64,000 nucleotides of DNA from the NCBI RefSeq assembly GCF_029016485.1, contig NZ_CP092106.1, positions 1,550,001 through 1,614,000 of the forward strand, written 5' to 3'. This DNA is from Vibrio sp. JC009. GTDB lineage: Bacteria; Pseudomonadota; Gammaproteobacteria; Enterobacterales; Vibrionaceae. Positions 8,377 to 17,684 of the stretch are shown one piece after another (positions within the stretch are counted from its first letter, which is position 1; each line of letters starts with the position of its first letter). A program made the position numbers and the translations under genes. Under the pieces are notes generated by a model. It saw only the letters and a program-made list of their open reading frames with translations. It ran no database searches and was not told the origin of the DNA.

Positions 8377-9798
8377 CAGGTTGCCATCTCTTACCAGCTC
8401 TCTTGGCAGGCCGTTCTTAATTCTGTTGCCAACCCATTTACCCAAGCCGATAATATCGCCGGCAAACTTGATAATGACTTCCCCTTTGCCGCTAAGGTTT
8501 TCCGGGCGGATATCCCGGCCCATGTACCATTCGCGTGCTTGCTCTATTGATAATTCAACAGATTTTTCCTCACTGCCGTCAGCCAGGGCCATCACAGCTT
8601 CGTGCTGCCAGCGGTAACCTTTTTTGTGTGACTCAGCCAGTTTAACGCCCATGCGGTCAAAGCGTATTTCGCCAATCATCGGCTGCAGGGCAGAAGGGAA
8701 CAGCCAGACTTCATTGTCCCGCAGCCAGATATCCGCTGACTCTGGGAGCGAGATCCCAAGCGTGGAATTTAGCTGAGACTGAATATCAGTCATTATTTTG
8801 TTTGATGCTTTATCAAACGGGAATTTACCCAGACGCTTTTTCACCGTTGGTGCTTCATCCGAAGCCAGCTTTCTGATCCTGGCAACAAAGAAGCCTTCGC
8901 TATCAAAGATTTGCGGATAGATATGCAGGAAACCGTCCTCGGTAATGGCATCCGATGCGTTCGGGAACAGCTGATCAAGCCTTTCGAATTCTACTTTGTC
9001 ACCAAACTTCTCTTTAATGTGATGGCAAACCTGCTGGTTCTCCTCCAGGTTCAGGGTACAGGTTGAGTAGACTATAACGCCGCCAGGCTTCAGGGCATGG
9101 AAGGCACTTTCAATCAGATCTTTTTGGGTGTGCGCAATTTCCTGAATCGACTCTTTGCTCCAGTTGTTCATGGCATCGGCATCTTTACGTATGGTGCCTT
9201 CACCGGAGCATGGTGCGTCTAATAAGATGGCATCAAACTGCTCTGGCAGCCAGCCACCAAAAACCCTGCCGTCGAAGTTAGTCAGTGCAACATTACGGAC
9301 GCCGCAACGCTGAATGTTCGAATAAAGGCCTTTAATACGGCTAGCAGAGAACTCATTGGCAACCAGTGCGCCATTGTTGTTCATCGCCGCTGCAATCTGA
9401 GTGGTTTTCGAGCCTGGTGCGGCAGCAACGTCAAGAACCGTATTGAACGCTTCCTGCTGCTCAAATAGCAGAGCAGTGACAGGCATCATGGAGCTGGCTT
9501 CCTGAATATAGAAAAGGCCGGCCATATGTTCGGCAGTGTTTCCCAGAGGTGTGGTGTCGTTTTCATCCCTTTCGATCCAGAAACCTGTGTCGCACCAGGG
9601 AACCGGTGTGAGTTTCCAGCCTTTTTCTGCCGCTCTAGCAAGAAAGTCATTCACCGAAATCTTCAGCGTGTTTACGCGGATGCTTCGGCGAAGGGGACGT
9701 TTACAGGCGGCAATAAACTCATCCATGCTCAGGTGAGATGGCATGATTTCTTCAATTTGGGTTAGAAAACCTTCCGGCAGTTTTATGTTTTCGTGCAC
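8371..9798 (-). CDS. rsmF: 16S rRNA m5C1407 methyltransferase RsmF
   Basis: SAM-dependent rRNA methyltransferase of the RsmF/YebU family, 475 residues (E. coli RsmF about 479). The catalytic core carries the SAM loop '[15 protein letters not shown]' (residues ~123-137), motif IV '[15 protein letters not shown]' with one catalytic cysteine, and motif VI '[11 protein letters not shown]' with the nucleophilic cysteine. The C-terminal third is the PUA-like RNA-binding region. It is downstream of letB in the same order as E. coli yebS-yebT-yebU. The gap to letB is about 80 bases, so it may share the transcript. Confidence 0.95.
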   Translation of the reverse strand: MHENIKLPEGFLTQIEEIMPSHLSMDEFIAACKRPLRRSIRVNTLKISVNDFLARAAEKGWKLTPVPWCDTGFWIERDENDTTPLGNTAEHMAGLFYIQEASSMMPVTALLFEQQEAFNTVLDVAAAPGSKTTQIAAAMNNNGALVANEFSASRIKGLYSNIQRCGVRNVALTNFDGRVFGGWLPEQFDAILLDAPCSGEGTIRKDADAMNNWSKESIQEIAHTQKDLIESAFHALKPGGVIVYSTCTLNLEENQQVCHHIKEKFGDKVEFERLDQLFPNASDAITEDGFLHIYPQIFDSEGFFVARIRKLASDEAPTVKKRLGKFPFDKASNKIMTDIQSQLNSTLGISLPESADIWLRDNEVWLFPSALQPMIGEIRFDRMGVKLAESHKKGYRWQHEAVMALADGSEEKSVELSIEQAREWYMGRDIRPENLSGKGEVIIKFAGDIIGLGKWVGNRIKNGLPRELVRDGNLF

Positions 9799-9877
9799 TG
9801 CAATTACTCTGGTAACTAGAAAAAATTCCGCCCAATTCTATACGATTACCAGAAAATTGCAGCCACAAGATCACTTC

Positions 9878-12517
9878 TTATTTGCCTGGGATTGGTGTGC
9901 GCCACTCTTTCCACTCGTCTTTAGCTTCAGAATGCAGATAGAATGACCGGTTGACCTCAGCAACAGGCGCAAGGCTGGAGCCTTCAGGGGTGGCAAAGGT
10001 AATTCCGCCTCTTATCAGGCTGTCCACTGTGCCGGCTTTAATCTCTGCACCGGATAACCCAAGCGAGACATTTAATCCTGAGGTGTTCCAAAACACCGAG
10101 TTCTTACGCACCAGGTAGGCGTAGTCGTGGTCTATTTCTATTGTGGTGATGACGCGATCGGCGAAAGTACCAAGCTCTACAGAAATGACATGTCCAACTT
10201 CGAAATCGCGGAAAAGAACCGGGGTTCCGGCTTCGATGGAATCCCTGCTTTCGCTTTGCAGAATATACCTTACACCGCTTGCCTTAAATGGATGTTCGTT
10301 AAGGTCAAACTCATAATGAGGTTTGCCTTTTCTCGGTTTTACCGAGATATAGTTGGCAACCAGCGTATCAAGGTTTTTAATGCCACTCAGGCCGACTTCA
10401 GGGGATACCAGCCAGAAATAACTGTTGCTGGTAGCAATTCTTGAAAGATATTCAGGCATGATTCTGGCTTTGATTTCTATCCGGCTGTTATCAAAGTCAG
10501 GCACAATACGTGACACCTCACCGATACTGACGCCCTGGAACTTGATTGGCGTTCCTTCAGATACCGGAGCACTTTGGGTTGTGAGCAGGGTAATCTCTTT
10601 GCCGTATCTGCTTGCCTGCTTGTAATCAGCGTACAGCTTCCAGCGCTTATTGATTTTATTTTCAATGCCCGGAATGGAATCAAAGGCGATACCACCTTTG
10701 ATCATCGCCTGTAATGGCGAGGCTTTTACATGAATGCCACTTAAGCTGGCATCGATTTCAACACCGGAGCGGTTCCAGAATACGGTATCAGGCTTGATAA
10801 GATGCCGGTAGCGTTTTTCGATTTTAGCTGAAATATCCACGCCCTTAGCAGTCAGTTTATAGCCTGAAATCTTACCGACTTTCATATTTCGGTATAGCAG
10901 AGGAGCACCTTTGGAGACAGAAGGCAGCTCATTGGCGAATAGCCTGATGATTTGTGTTCCCGATTCATCGTAGCGTGCAATTTCGGCAAGGGAGCGGCTA
11001 CCGTGCAGGTGATACACAGGCTTGGCTCCGGGTTTGCCTTCACTGATAAAGCTGATGGACTCAGTAACCAGCCTTTTCATTGGCGGCATATCGATATTCA
11101 GGCTGCCTTCTTCGATACTGGCAGAGAAGAGGCCAGTAACGTAGAAGCGGTTGTTGGTTTTTATAAGCTGGCTGTATTTCGCATCGATAAGCAGTGTGAA
11201 CTGCACTTTTTCATCCGCAAGAGCAATCTTAGTAATAGAGCCAACAGGGATGCCCCGGTAGAGAACTTCAGCACCTTCGTATATTGCGTAGGAGTCTTCA
11301 CCAGTGAGGGTGATAGTGACAGAGTGAGGTTGCTGGCTTAACAGTTCTTTCTTTTTAATCACTGTAAACTGTCGTGATTGCTCACCCTCGCCAGGAATGA
11401 CAGACAGGAAATTTCCTTTAACCAGGTTGGCGATATTCTCCACACCCGATACGGAAATTTCGGCTTCTTCTAAAATAAATTTTGTCCGGGTTGTCAGAAT
11501 ATCCACAAACGCAGGCTGAATAGCGGCAGATGCGATAATATGGTCGCGCTCTTCACTCAATGAAAGCTTATTGACTTCACCAATTCTCAGGCCACGGTAC
11601 ATAATAGGGCCACCATTGGGGCTGATACCGCTGTTATCCGGAAGCTTGATTTCAATCGGGATACCACGTCCGGCGGTTTTCAGATCAGGATAGAGCTTAA
11701 ACAAACGATCTTGCTCGATAGCCTCCCCACCATCGGGAGAATCCACAGCGATTGCCCCGACTAGCATAGCACTCAGGCTTTCAAAGTGAACATCAATACC
11801 ATCAAACCCGATATTTGCACCCACACCACTGACATTCCAGAAGCGGCTTTTATCGGTAATAATATGGGCAAAGTCGTTCTTAATATAAGCCTTGATTAAA
11901 ACATTATTTGCCTCTTCATCAAGGCTGTAGCTAAAGACTTCACCAATAGGGATTTTTTTGTAAATAATCTGGGAGCCAACGGAGATAGAGCCCAGATTTT
12001 TAGAAATAAGCGTAACGTTCAGCCCTTCTTCTGCCTGAAGATCGCTGGGGCGGCCGTCCAATGCGACATACTCGGTTTTTAGCTCGTCACTGTCTGTTTT
12101 TTCGCCGGGGTCAATGGAGATATAGTTACCCGACACCAGAGCGTCAAGACCGGAAATGCCGGAAATACTGGCAACAGGCTTAACCAGCCAGAAGCGGGTA
12201 TTATCGCCAAGCAGTTGGGTGGCCTGAGGGTAAATATCGGCATCAACATAGATGCTGGTAAGATCCGGAGCCAGTGAGATATTTTTTACCATGCCTACTT
12301 CAAGGCCCTGATATTGAATCGTTGTCCGGCCGGCTACCAGGCCCTGAGCATCGGAAAAATAGATCTGAATGCGCTGGCCGGAATCATTGATAGCTTTTAC
12401 AACCAGCCATCCGGCCAAAGCAATCGTGACCAGTGGCAGTATCCAGAGAGGGGAAATACCAAAGTCTTTTTTGACTTTAGGTGAATAAGATTTCTGCTTT
12501 CGTTCCGTTTCACTCAT
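9878..12517 (-). CDS. letB: LetB: seven-MCE-domain lipid-transport tunnel protein
   Basis: 879-residue MCE-family protein (formerly YebT). It has one N-terminal membrane anchor (about residues 22-42, 'ISPLWILPLVTIALAGWLVV') followed by seven tandem MCE domains. Each is marked by a 'G-x-P-v-x-y-r-G-x-x-V-G' element, e.g. 'AGRTTIQYQGLEVGMV', 'GGPIMYRGLRIGEV' and 'GTPVLFRDFEVGHV'. In E. coli the seven rings stack into a tunnel spanning the periplasm that carries lipids between inner and outer membrane. Length and domain count match E. coli LetB. The start overlaps the letA end by 8 bases, which argues for coupled translation. Confidence 0.95.
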   Translation of the reverse strand: MSETERKQKSYSPKVKKDFGISPLWILPLVTIALAGWLVVKAINDSGQRIQIYFSDAQGLVAGRTTIQYQGLEVGMVKNISLAPDLTSIYVDADIYPQATQLLGDNTRFWLVKPVASISGISGLDALVSGNYISIDPGEKTDSDELKTEYVALDGRPSDLQAEEGLNVTLISKNLGSISVGSQIIYKKIPIGEVFSYSLDEEANNVLIKAYIKNDFAHIITDKSRFWNVSGVGANIGFDGIDVHFESLSAMLVGAIAVDSPDGGEAIEQDRLFKLYPDLKTAGRGIPIEIKLPDNSGISPNGGPIMYRGLRIGEVNKLSLSEERDHIIASAAIQPAFVDILTTRTKFILEEAEISVSGVENIANLVKGNFLSVIPGEGEQSRQFTVIKKKELLSQQPHSVTITLTGEDSYAIYEGAEVLYRGIPVGSITKIALADEKVQFTLLIDAKYSQLIKTNNRFYVTGLFSASIEEGSLNIDMPPMKRLVTESISFISEGKPGAKPVYHLHGSRSLAEIARYDESGTQIIRLFANELPSVSKGAPLLYRNMKVGKISGYKLTAKGVDISAKIEKRYRHLIKPDTVFWNRSGVEIDASLSGIHVKASPLQAMIKGGIAFDSIPGIENKINKRWKLYADYKQASRYGKEITLLTTQSAPVSEGTPIKFQGVSIGEVSRIVPDFDNSRIEIKARIMPEYLSRIATSNSYFWLVSPEVGLSGIKNLDTLVANYISVKPRKGKPHYEFDLNEHPFKASGVRYILQSESRDSIEAGTPVLFRDFEVGHVISVELGTFADRVITTIEIDHDYAYLVRKNSVFWNTSGLNVSLGLSGAEIKAGTVDSLIRGGITFATPEGSSLAPVAEVNRSFYLHSEAKDEWKEWRTPIPGK

Positions 12518-13814
12518 TGCTCAACTCGTTTACAACTGTTGGTTTTAAGCCGGATTTATCCTTATGACTGGATTTTTCCGCAATGTCCCAGATTAATCTG
12601 GGGTCAAAATTATCTGTCGCCAGCATGGTTAAAACCACTACCATACCAAAAGCGACGGCTCCGTATCCGGGGGTAAAGTCCAAAATTTGACCACGGTCTA
12701 CTAAGGTCATCATAATCGAAATAACAAACAGATCCATAACCGACCACTTGCCTATCCATTTGATTACAAAATAGATAACCATGCGCTGTTTTTTCATGCT
12801 GCTCTGATTAAAGAAAATGCTGACCAGAATGTAACCCAGCCCGACTATCTTGGCAGCTGGAACTAAAATACTGGCGACAAAAATGATCAGAGCAATACCA
12901 TGCATATTACTGGTGATAAGAGAGGCTACCCCGGAAAGGATGGTGTCTTCTAACCGCTGACCATTGGAAAATAAGATAGAGATGGAATAGAGGTTAGCCG
13001 GGAAAAAACAGATAGTAGCGGCTATCAGATAGGCCCAGCTTTTTTGCAGAGAACGGGGCTTTCTGTGTGTTAGCTTATGCTTGCAGCGTACACACACTTC
13101 TCCTTCCGGCTGGGATAAATGACATTGGTAGCAGTGGACGGTTTTTTTTGAAAAGTGGTATTGACTCTCTTGCTGCCAGGTTTCCCAGTAACGGCGGATA
13201 TTGACTCTGGAAACTAACATCAGGGTGAATAATTGCAGCAGAACCAGTCCTGCTAATCCTGTGCCGACAAAAATATCGGAATAATCCTGAAGTTTGAAAC
13301 AGGAGATTGCGATACTGACCAGAAAAACATCCAGCATCATCCAGTGTTTTAACTTCTGAATGACATTCAGAGCAAGCTGGAAGGGCTTAAATTTGCGATA
13401 GTGTAATGCGCAATGCGCAGTGATGACTGCCATGCAGACTAATAAGGGTGCCAGCGTACTGCAGAAAAAAATTAAAAGACCGAGCAGCACAAATCCCTCT
13501 TCTATCAGAGTAAAAGTGCCCGAAGGTAAGGTGGCCGGAATCATTACCCCAAACAGGCGTATGCTGATAAAAGGGAAAAAATGAGAAGGCACAAAGAGAA
13601 ACAGACAGGTAATAGCAATAGCCAGATTACCGGACAGCGGCTGTTTACCTCCGCGATAAAGTTTCATATTGCATTGCGGGCAATAGGCACTCTTACCTGT
13701 GGGAAGTGTTTTTGTCTCTATCGGTAACTCACATCCGCGACACAGCTGTACTCCACTTACCCGGTGGAATAGAAGAGGGGACGCTCTGGTATGTTTCGTC
13801 TGCTTTTTACTCAT
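12510..13814 (-). CDS. letA: LetA: PqiA-family inner-membrane partner of LetB
   Basis: 434-residue integral membrane protein of the PqiA family (E. coli YebS/LetA about 427). It is built of two similar halves, each introduced by a four-cysteine zinc ribbon: 'CRGCELP...CPQCN' near residues 25-50 and 'CYQCHLS...CVRCKH' near 230-245. Each is followed by about four transmembrane segments. LetA is thought to load or receive lipids at the base of the LetB tunnel. The gene begins the letA-letB(-rsmF) unit and diverges from proQ across a 265-base gap that must hold both promoters. Confidence 0.94.
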   Translation of the reverse strand: MSKKQTKHTRASPLLFHRVSGVQLCRGCELPIETKTLPTGKSAYCPQCNMKLYRGGKQPLSGNLAIAITCLFLFVPSHFFPFISIRLFGVMIPATLPSGTFTLIEEGFVLLGLLIFFCSTLAPLLVCMAVITAHCALHYRKFKPFQLALNVIQKLKHWMMLDVFLVSIAISCFKLQDYSDIFVGTGLAGLVLLQLFTLMLVSRVNIRRYWETWQQESQYHFSKKTVHCYQCHLSQPEGEVCVRCKHKLTHRKPRSLQKSWAYLIAATICFFPANLYSISILFSNGQRLEDTILSGVASLITSNMHGIALIIFVASILVPAAKIVGLGYILVSIFFNQSSMKKQRMVIYFVIKWIGKWSVMDLFVISIMMTLVDRGQILDFTPGYGAVAFGMVVVLTMLATDNFDPRLIWDIAEKSSHKDKSGLKPTVVNELSNE

Positions 13815-14079
13815 AATGTCATTTATAGAGTAAATTTAACCAATTGAAAAGTGGCAATAATATTAAAGAATTAATTCTATGCTTTATAAAGATTTACTTG
13901 TAAAACCCCGCTAATAGTCATAGATTCGAAGTTAATAAAACAGAAAAGCTGGTCAATTCGCATGCTAACAGGCAACAAAATCAAGATTGACTGTGGTTTT
14001 TCACAAGCATGTCACTATAATAGCCCAGATATTTATCAGATTGATTGGCGGAAAAAGGCCGCACTAACCAGGAATCCTC

Positions 14080-14721
14080 ATGGAAAACACCGAAAAGTTA
14101 AAAAACAGCAAAGAAGTGATTGCATATATTGCTGAATGTTTCCCTAACTGCTTTACTCTAGAAGGTGAGGCAAAACCGCTTAAGATTGGTATTTTTCAAG
14201 ATCTAGCAGAGCGTTTGGCTGAAGATCCTAAGGTGAGCAAAACTCAGCTTAGAGCGGCGCTTAGACAATATACCTCTTCATGGCGTTATCTTCATGGTGT
14301 AAAGCCTGGTGCAGTACGAGTTGACCTTGACGGCAATGAATGTGGTGAACTTGAGCAGGAACACATTGATCACGCACAGACCGCTCTTGCAGAGAGCAAA
14401 GCGCGTGTTCAGGCTCGCCGTAAAGAGCAGGCTGAAAAGGCTCGTGAAGAAGGCAAAACTAAGCCTAAATCGAAAAAGCCACAGCAGCCACGCCGTGCTA
14501 AGCCAAATAAGCAACAAAAACCAAATACAAACACTAAGAAAGTGGTAACGGAAACCAGAGCCCTGAATGCTGATGAACTTGCTGTCGGCAAAGCAGTTAA
14601 CGTGAACATGGGCAAAGGCAACATGGCCGCAACGATAGTTGAACTTAATAAGGATGATGTGCGCGTGCAGCTAAGCAACGGCTTGCAAATGGTTGTGAAA
14701 GTGGAGCACCTGCGCGCATAA
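14080..14721 (+). CDS. proQ: RNA chaperone ProQ
   Basis: ProQ/FinO-family RNA-binding protein, 213 residues. The N-terminal FinO-like domain (residues ~5-115) includes '[20 protein letters not shown]' and '[20 protein letters not shown]' with the basic RNA-binding face. A lysine/arginine/glutamine-rich linker covers ~118-160, and a C-terminal Tudor-like domain ~165-213 ('[19 protein letters not shown]'). It binds structured sRNAs and mRNA 3' ends. It is followed 17 bases later by prc, the same pair as in E. coli. Confidence 0.95.
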   Translation: MENTEKLKNSKEVIAYIAECFPNCFTLEGEAKPLKIGIFQDLAERLAEDPKVSKTQLRAALRQYTSSWRYLHGVKPGAVRVDLDGNECGELEQEHIDHAQTALAESKARVQARRKEQAEKAREEGKTKPKSKKPQQPRRAKPNKQQKPNTNTKKVVTETRALNADELAVGKAVNVNMGKGNMAATIVELNKDDVRVQLSNGLQMVVKVEHLRA

Positions 14722-14738
14722 AGGAGATAATCCTACGC

Positions 14739-16733
14739 ATGAAATGCCGTTTAAAATCTATATTTGTTGCTGTCAGCTTAACGCTGGCAGCTTCTGCAAA
14801 CGCTTTAGAAGCTAAAATCTCTAAAGAAGACCTCCCAACTCTGGCTCCTGAAGTACAGCATGAAACGGCGAGCAAAAGAGTTACCTCCCGATTTACCCGT
14901 TCTCACTATAAACATTTCAATCTGAATGACGATTTTTCCAAAGCCGTGTTTGCACGCTTTCTGGAAATGCTGGATTTCAACCGGAATATTTTTACTCAGT
15001 CTGATATCGACTATATCGAAAAGTGGTCAACCCAACTGGATGAACAGCTAAAAAACGGAAATAACCAGATAGCCTTTGATCTGTACAACTTGTCTATGCA
15101 GAGAAGATACGAGCGGTATGTTTACGCTTTAACGCTTCTGGACAAGGAAATCCGTTTTGATGTGGATGAAAGCATTGAGCTGGATCGTTCGGAATCTGCA
15201 TGGCCTAAAGATATCGATGAGCTGAATGAGTTATGGCGCAAGCGCGTTAAGTATGACGCACTTAGTTTGAAGCTTGCCGGGAAAGAGTGGGCTGAGATCA
15301 AAGAGACGCTTGAAAAGCGTTACAACAATGCGATTAAGCGGCTGACGCAATCTCATAGTGAAGATGCGTTTCAGGTCTACATGAACGCCTTTGCCCGTGA
15401 AGTGGATCCGCATACCAGCTATCTCTCTCCGCGTAATGCAGAGCAGTTCCAGTCTGAAATGAACCTGTCTCTCGAAGGGATTGGTGCCGTTTTGCAGATC
15501 AATGACGATTATACCGTGATTCGTTCACTGGTTGCTGGTGGTCCGGCATCGAAGAGCAAACAGCTTTCAGAAGGTGACCGTATTATCGGTGTTGCCCAAG
15601 ATAATGAAGAGGTTGTCGATATTATCGGCTGGCGTCTTGATGATGTTGTGCAACTGATTAAAGGTCCTAAGGGAACTAAGGTGACGCTTGAGATCCTTCC
15701 GGAAGGAAAGGATGCTAAAAGTCACACTGTCACAATTGTTCGTGACAAAGTTCGCTTAGAAGACAGAGCGGTTAAGTCCGAGATCATCGAGCAGGACGGT
15801 AAGAAAATTGGTGTGCTTGAAGTACCAAGTTTCTATGTAGGCTTGTCTAAAGATACCGATAAACTTCTTTCTCAGCTTAAAGCGGATAAAGTTGACGGCA
15901 TTATTGTTGATCTTAGAAATAACGGTGGTGGTGCGCTAACCGAAGCCACCGCTTTGTCTGGTCTGTTTATTGAGAGTGGTCCGGTTGTGCAGGTACGTGA
16001 CAGCTATGGTCGCGTGAATGTAAACAGCGATACTGACGGTAAAGTCAGCTATCAGGGACCAATGGCTGTTCTTCAGAACCGCTACAGTGCTTCTGCTTCT
16101 GAGATTTTTGCCGCAGCGATGCAGGATTATGGCCGCGCCGTTGTTCTTGGTGAAAATTCTTTTGGTAAGGGGACGGTTCAGCAGCACCGCTCGCTAAACC
16201 ACATTTATGATCTGTTCGATAAAGAGCTGGGCTATGTTCAGTACACCATTCAGAAGTTTTACCGAATTGATGGTGGCAGTACTCAGAATAAAGGCGTAGT
16301 TCCGGATATTGCATACCCGACAGCGATTGAACCTTCAGAAACTGGCGAGAGTGTGGAAGATAATGCACTGCCTTGGGACAGCATCGATAAAGCAAAATAC
16401 GCTAAGTTGATGGAACGTGCTCAACAGATCAAAATGCTGGATGGTAAGCACAAAACCCGTATAGCGGATGATCTTGAATTTCAGTTTATTCAGCAGGATA
16501 TTGAAAAATACAGAGCTGAAAAAGATGATAAGACGCTTTCACTGAATGAAGAGATCCGTAAAAAAGAGAGTGACGAGCTGGAGTCTGAGCGCCTGGCTCG
16601 GATTAATATCAGACAGAAAGTGAACAACCAGGACGAGTATAAATCTATTGAAGATCTGCCAAAGGATTACGAAGCACCTGATGCTTACCTTAACGAGTCT
16701 GTCAGAATCATGGTTGACATGATTTCAAAATAG
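14739..16733 (+). CDS. prc: Tail-specific periplasmic protease Prc
   Basis: S41-family C-terminal processing protease, 664 residues with a signal peptide (MKCRLKSIFVAVSLTLAASA...). The order is an N-terminal helical platform, a PDZ domain (about residues 235-330, 'SLEGIGAVLQINDDYTVIRS'), then the catalytic core with the serine in 'SASASEIFAA' and the lysine in 'ENSFGKGTVQQ'. In E. coli Prc trims FtsI and, with NlpI, degrades the hydrolase MepS. A strong hairpin terminator follows, closing the proQ-prc unit. Confidence 0.95.
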   Translation: MKCRLKSIFVAVSLTLAASANALEAKISKEDLPTLAPEVQHETASKRVTSRFTRSHYKHFNLNDDFSKAVFARFLEMLDFNRNIFTQSDIDYIEKWSTQLDEQLKNGNNQIAFDLYNLSMQRRYERYVYALTLLDKEIRFDVDESIELDRSESAWPKDIDELNELWRKRVKYDALSLKLAGKEWAEIKETLEKRYNNAIKRLTQSHSEDAFQVYMNAFAREVDPHTSYLSPRNAEQFQSEMNLSLEGIGAVLQINDDYTVIRSLVAGGPASKSKQLSEGDRIIGVAQDNEEVVDIIGWRLDDVVQLIKGPKGTKVTLEILPEGKDAKSHTVTIVRDKVRLEDRAVKSEIIEQDGKKIGVLEVPSFYVGLSKDTDKLLSQLKADKVDGIIVDLRNNGGGALTEATALSGLFIESGPVVQVRDSYGRVNVNSDTDGKVSYQGPMAVLQNRYSASASEIFAAAMQDYGRAVVLGENSFGKGTVQQHRSLNHIYDLFDKELGYVQYTIQKFYRIDGGSTQNKGVVPDIAYPTAIEPSETGESVEDNALPWDSIDKAKYAKLMERAQQIKMLDGKHKTRIADDLEFQFIQQDIEKYRAEKDDKTLSLNEEIRKKESDELESERLARINIRQKVNNQDEYKSIEDLPKDYEAPDAYLNESVRIMVDMISK

Positions 16734-16759
16734 TAGATTTTTATTCTGATTTTGTGAGA

Positions 16760-16785
16760 AAGGCGAGCATTATGCTCGCCTTTTG
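16760..16785 (+). terminator. Terminator after prc
   Basis: AAGGCGAGCA and TGCTCGCCTT form a 10-bp stem, followed by TTTTG. Confidence 0.85.
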
Positions 16786-16874
16786 TTGTTAACTAATAGT
16801 GTTATTTATGTTAATTAATTTCGCGTTATTTCAAAACAGTACCTAAGCTTAAAGAAAAGTGAGAGGGATCTGTT

Positions 16875-17537
16875 ATGAGATGGCTTGTTTTATTGATGGC
16901 GTGTATATCGCTGCAGGTAGCAAGTTCGGAGCTAAGGAATAAAGGCGATCTAACATCATTTGACTACCCGTTTATATTGGGGAACTGGTATTTAGTCAAT
17001 CCGTATCCAAATGTTGAAGATCAGGATTTTCTGACTATCCGGCTGGCGATAATTTCAAATTACACCTTTTTTATTGAAATACAGAAAACCGATTTGAGTA
17101 TCGAGCAATGGGAAGGCTTGTACTCGGCCAGCAACAATACTTTAATTCTGGGTCTGGACAGTGATACCCCGCAAGAGTACGACTATATGGTGAATCATAA
17201 CCAGCTTGTACTAAACGGGATTACCTTTATGAAGGGCTTGCCGGAGAATCTTGTGGGTAGCTGGAGCAGTGAGGCGATCATGGGGGATGATATTCTTGCC
17301 AGTGATGTTGCCCATATGGCGCTGACGCTGCAACCTGATTTTCTGTTCTCATTTACCGTTGAATCCAGCAGTGGTGAGCATGTGGTCCACGAAGGTATTT
17401 TCTATTATGAACATGACCACCTTGTACTTATGTACGAGAATGGCGAGCAAGATTCCAGATACTCAGTTCAGAACGATAAGTTAACCCTGCAAAGTGACAA
17501 CTTTGACATGCTGGCGGTGCTTAACAGGGTAAAATAG
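16875..17537 (+). CDS. Exported protein of unknown function with two similar beta-rich domains
   Basis: 220 residues with a signal peptide (MRWLVLLMACISLQVASS). The mature part seems to be two tandem copies of a domain of about 85-90 residues. 'LGNWYLVNPYPNVED' through 'NQLVLNGITFMK' parallels 'VGSWSSEAIMGDDI' through 'DKLTLQSDNFDM'. Each has G-x-W at the start, an alternating-hydrophobic strand ('TIRLAIISNYTFFIEI' / 'MALTLQPDFLFSFTVE') and a late 'L-x-L'. I do not recognise a named family, though the pattern recalls small lipocalin-like barrels. It sits between prc and pepN with its own terminator. Function not assigned. Confidence 0.75.
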   Translation: MRWLVLLMACISLQVASSELRNKGDLTSFDYPFILGNWYLVNPYPNVEDQDFLTIRLAIISNYTFFIEIQKTDLSIEQWEGLYSASNNTLILGLDSDTPQEYDYMVNHNQLVLNGITFMKGLPENLVGSWSSEAIMGDDILASDVAHMALTLQPDFLFSFTVESSSGEHVVHEGIFYYEHDHLVLMYENGEQDSRYSVQNDKLTLQSDNFDMLAVLNRVK

Positions 17538-17578
17538 CAGCAACAAATTTCCTTTACTTATGATATGTTAGGTCCATT

Positions 17579-17607
17579 GAGGTGCAGAAAATGCACCTCT
17601 CTTTTTT
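17579..17607 (+). terminator. Terminator after the two-domain exported protein
   Basis: GAGGTGCA and TGCACCTC form an 8-bp stem with a GAAAA loop, followed by TCTTTTTT. Confidence 0.85.
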
Positions 17608-17684
17608 ATTTAGGTATTTTGGTCCGGTTGTCTTCTGCTAAATGAGATCAAAATAGCCGCTCTGCAGAATAAAAGGATTAGAAA

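Noticed and set aside
10952..11341. 129-codon plus-strand frame inside letB
   Set aside because: Shadow of the seven-domain LetB frame; no ribosome site.
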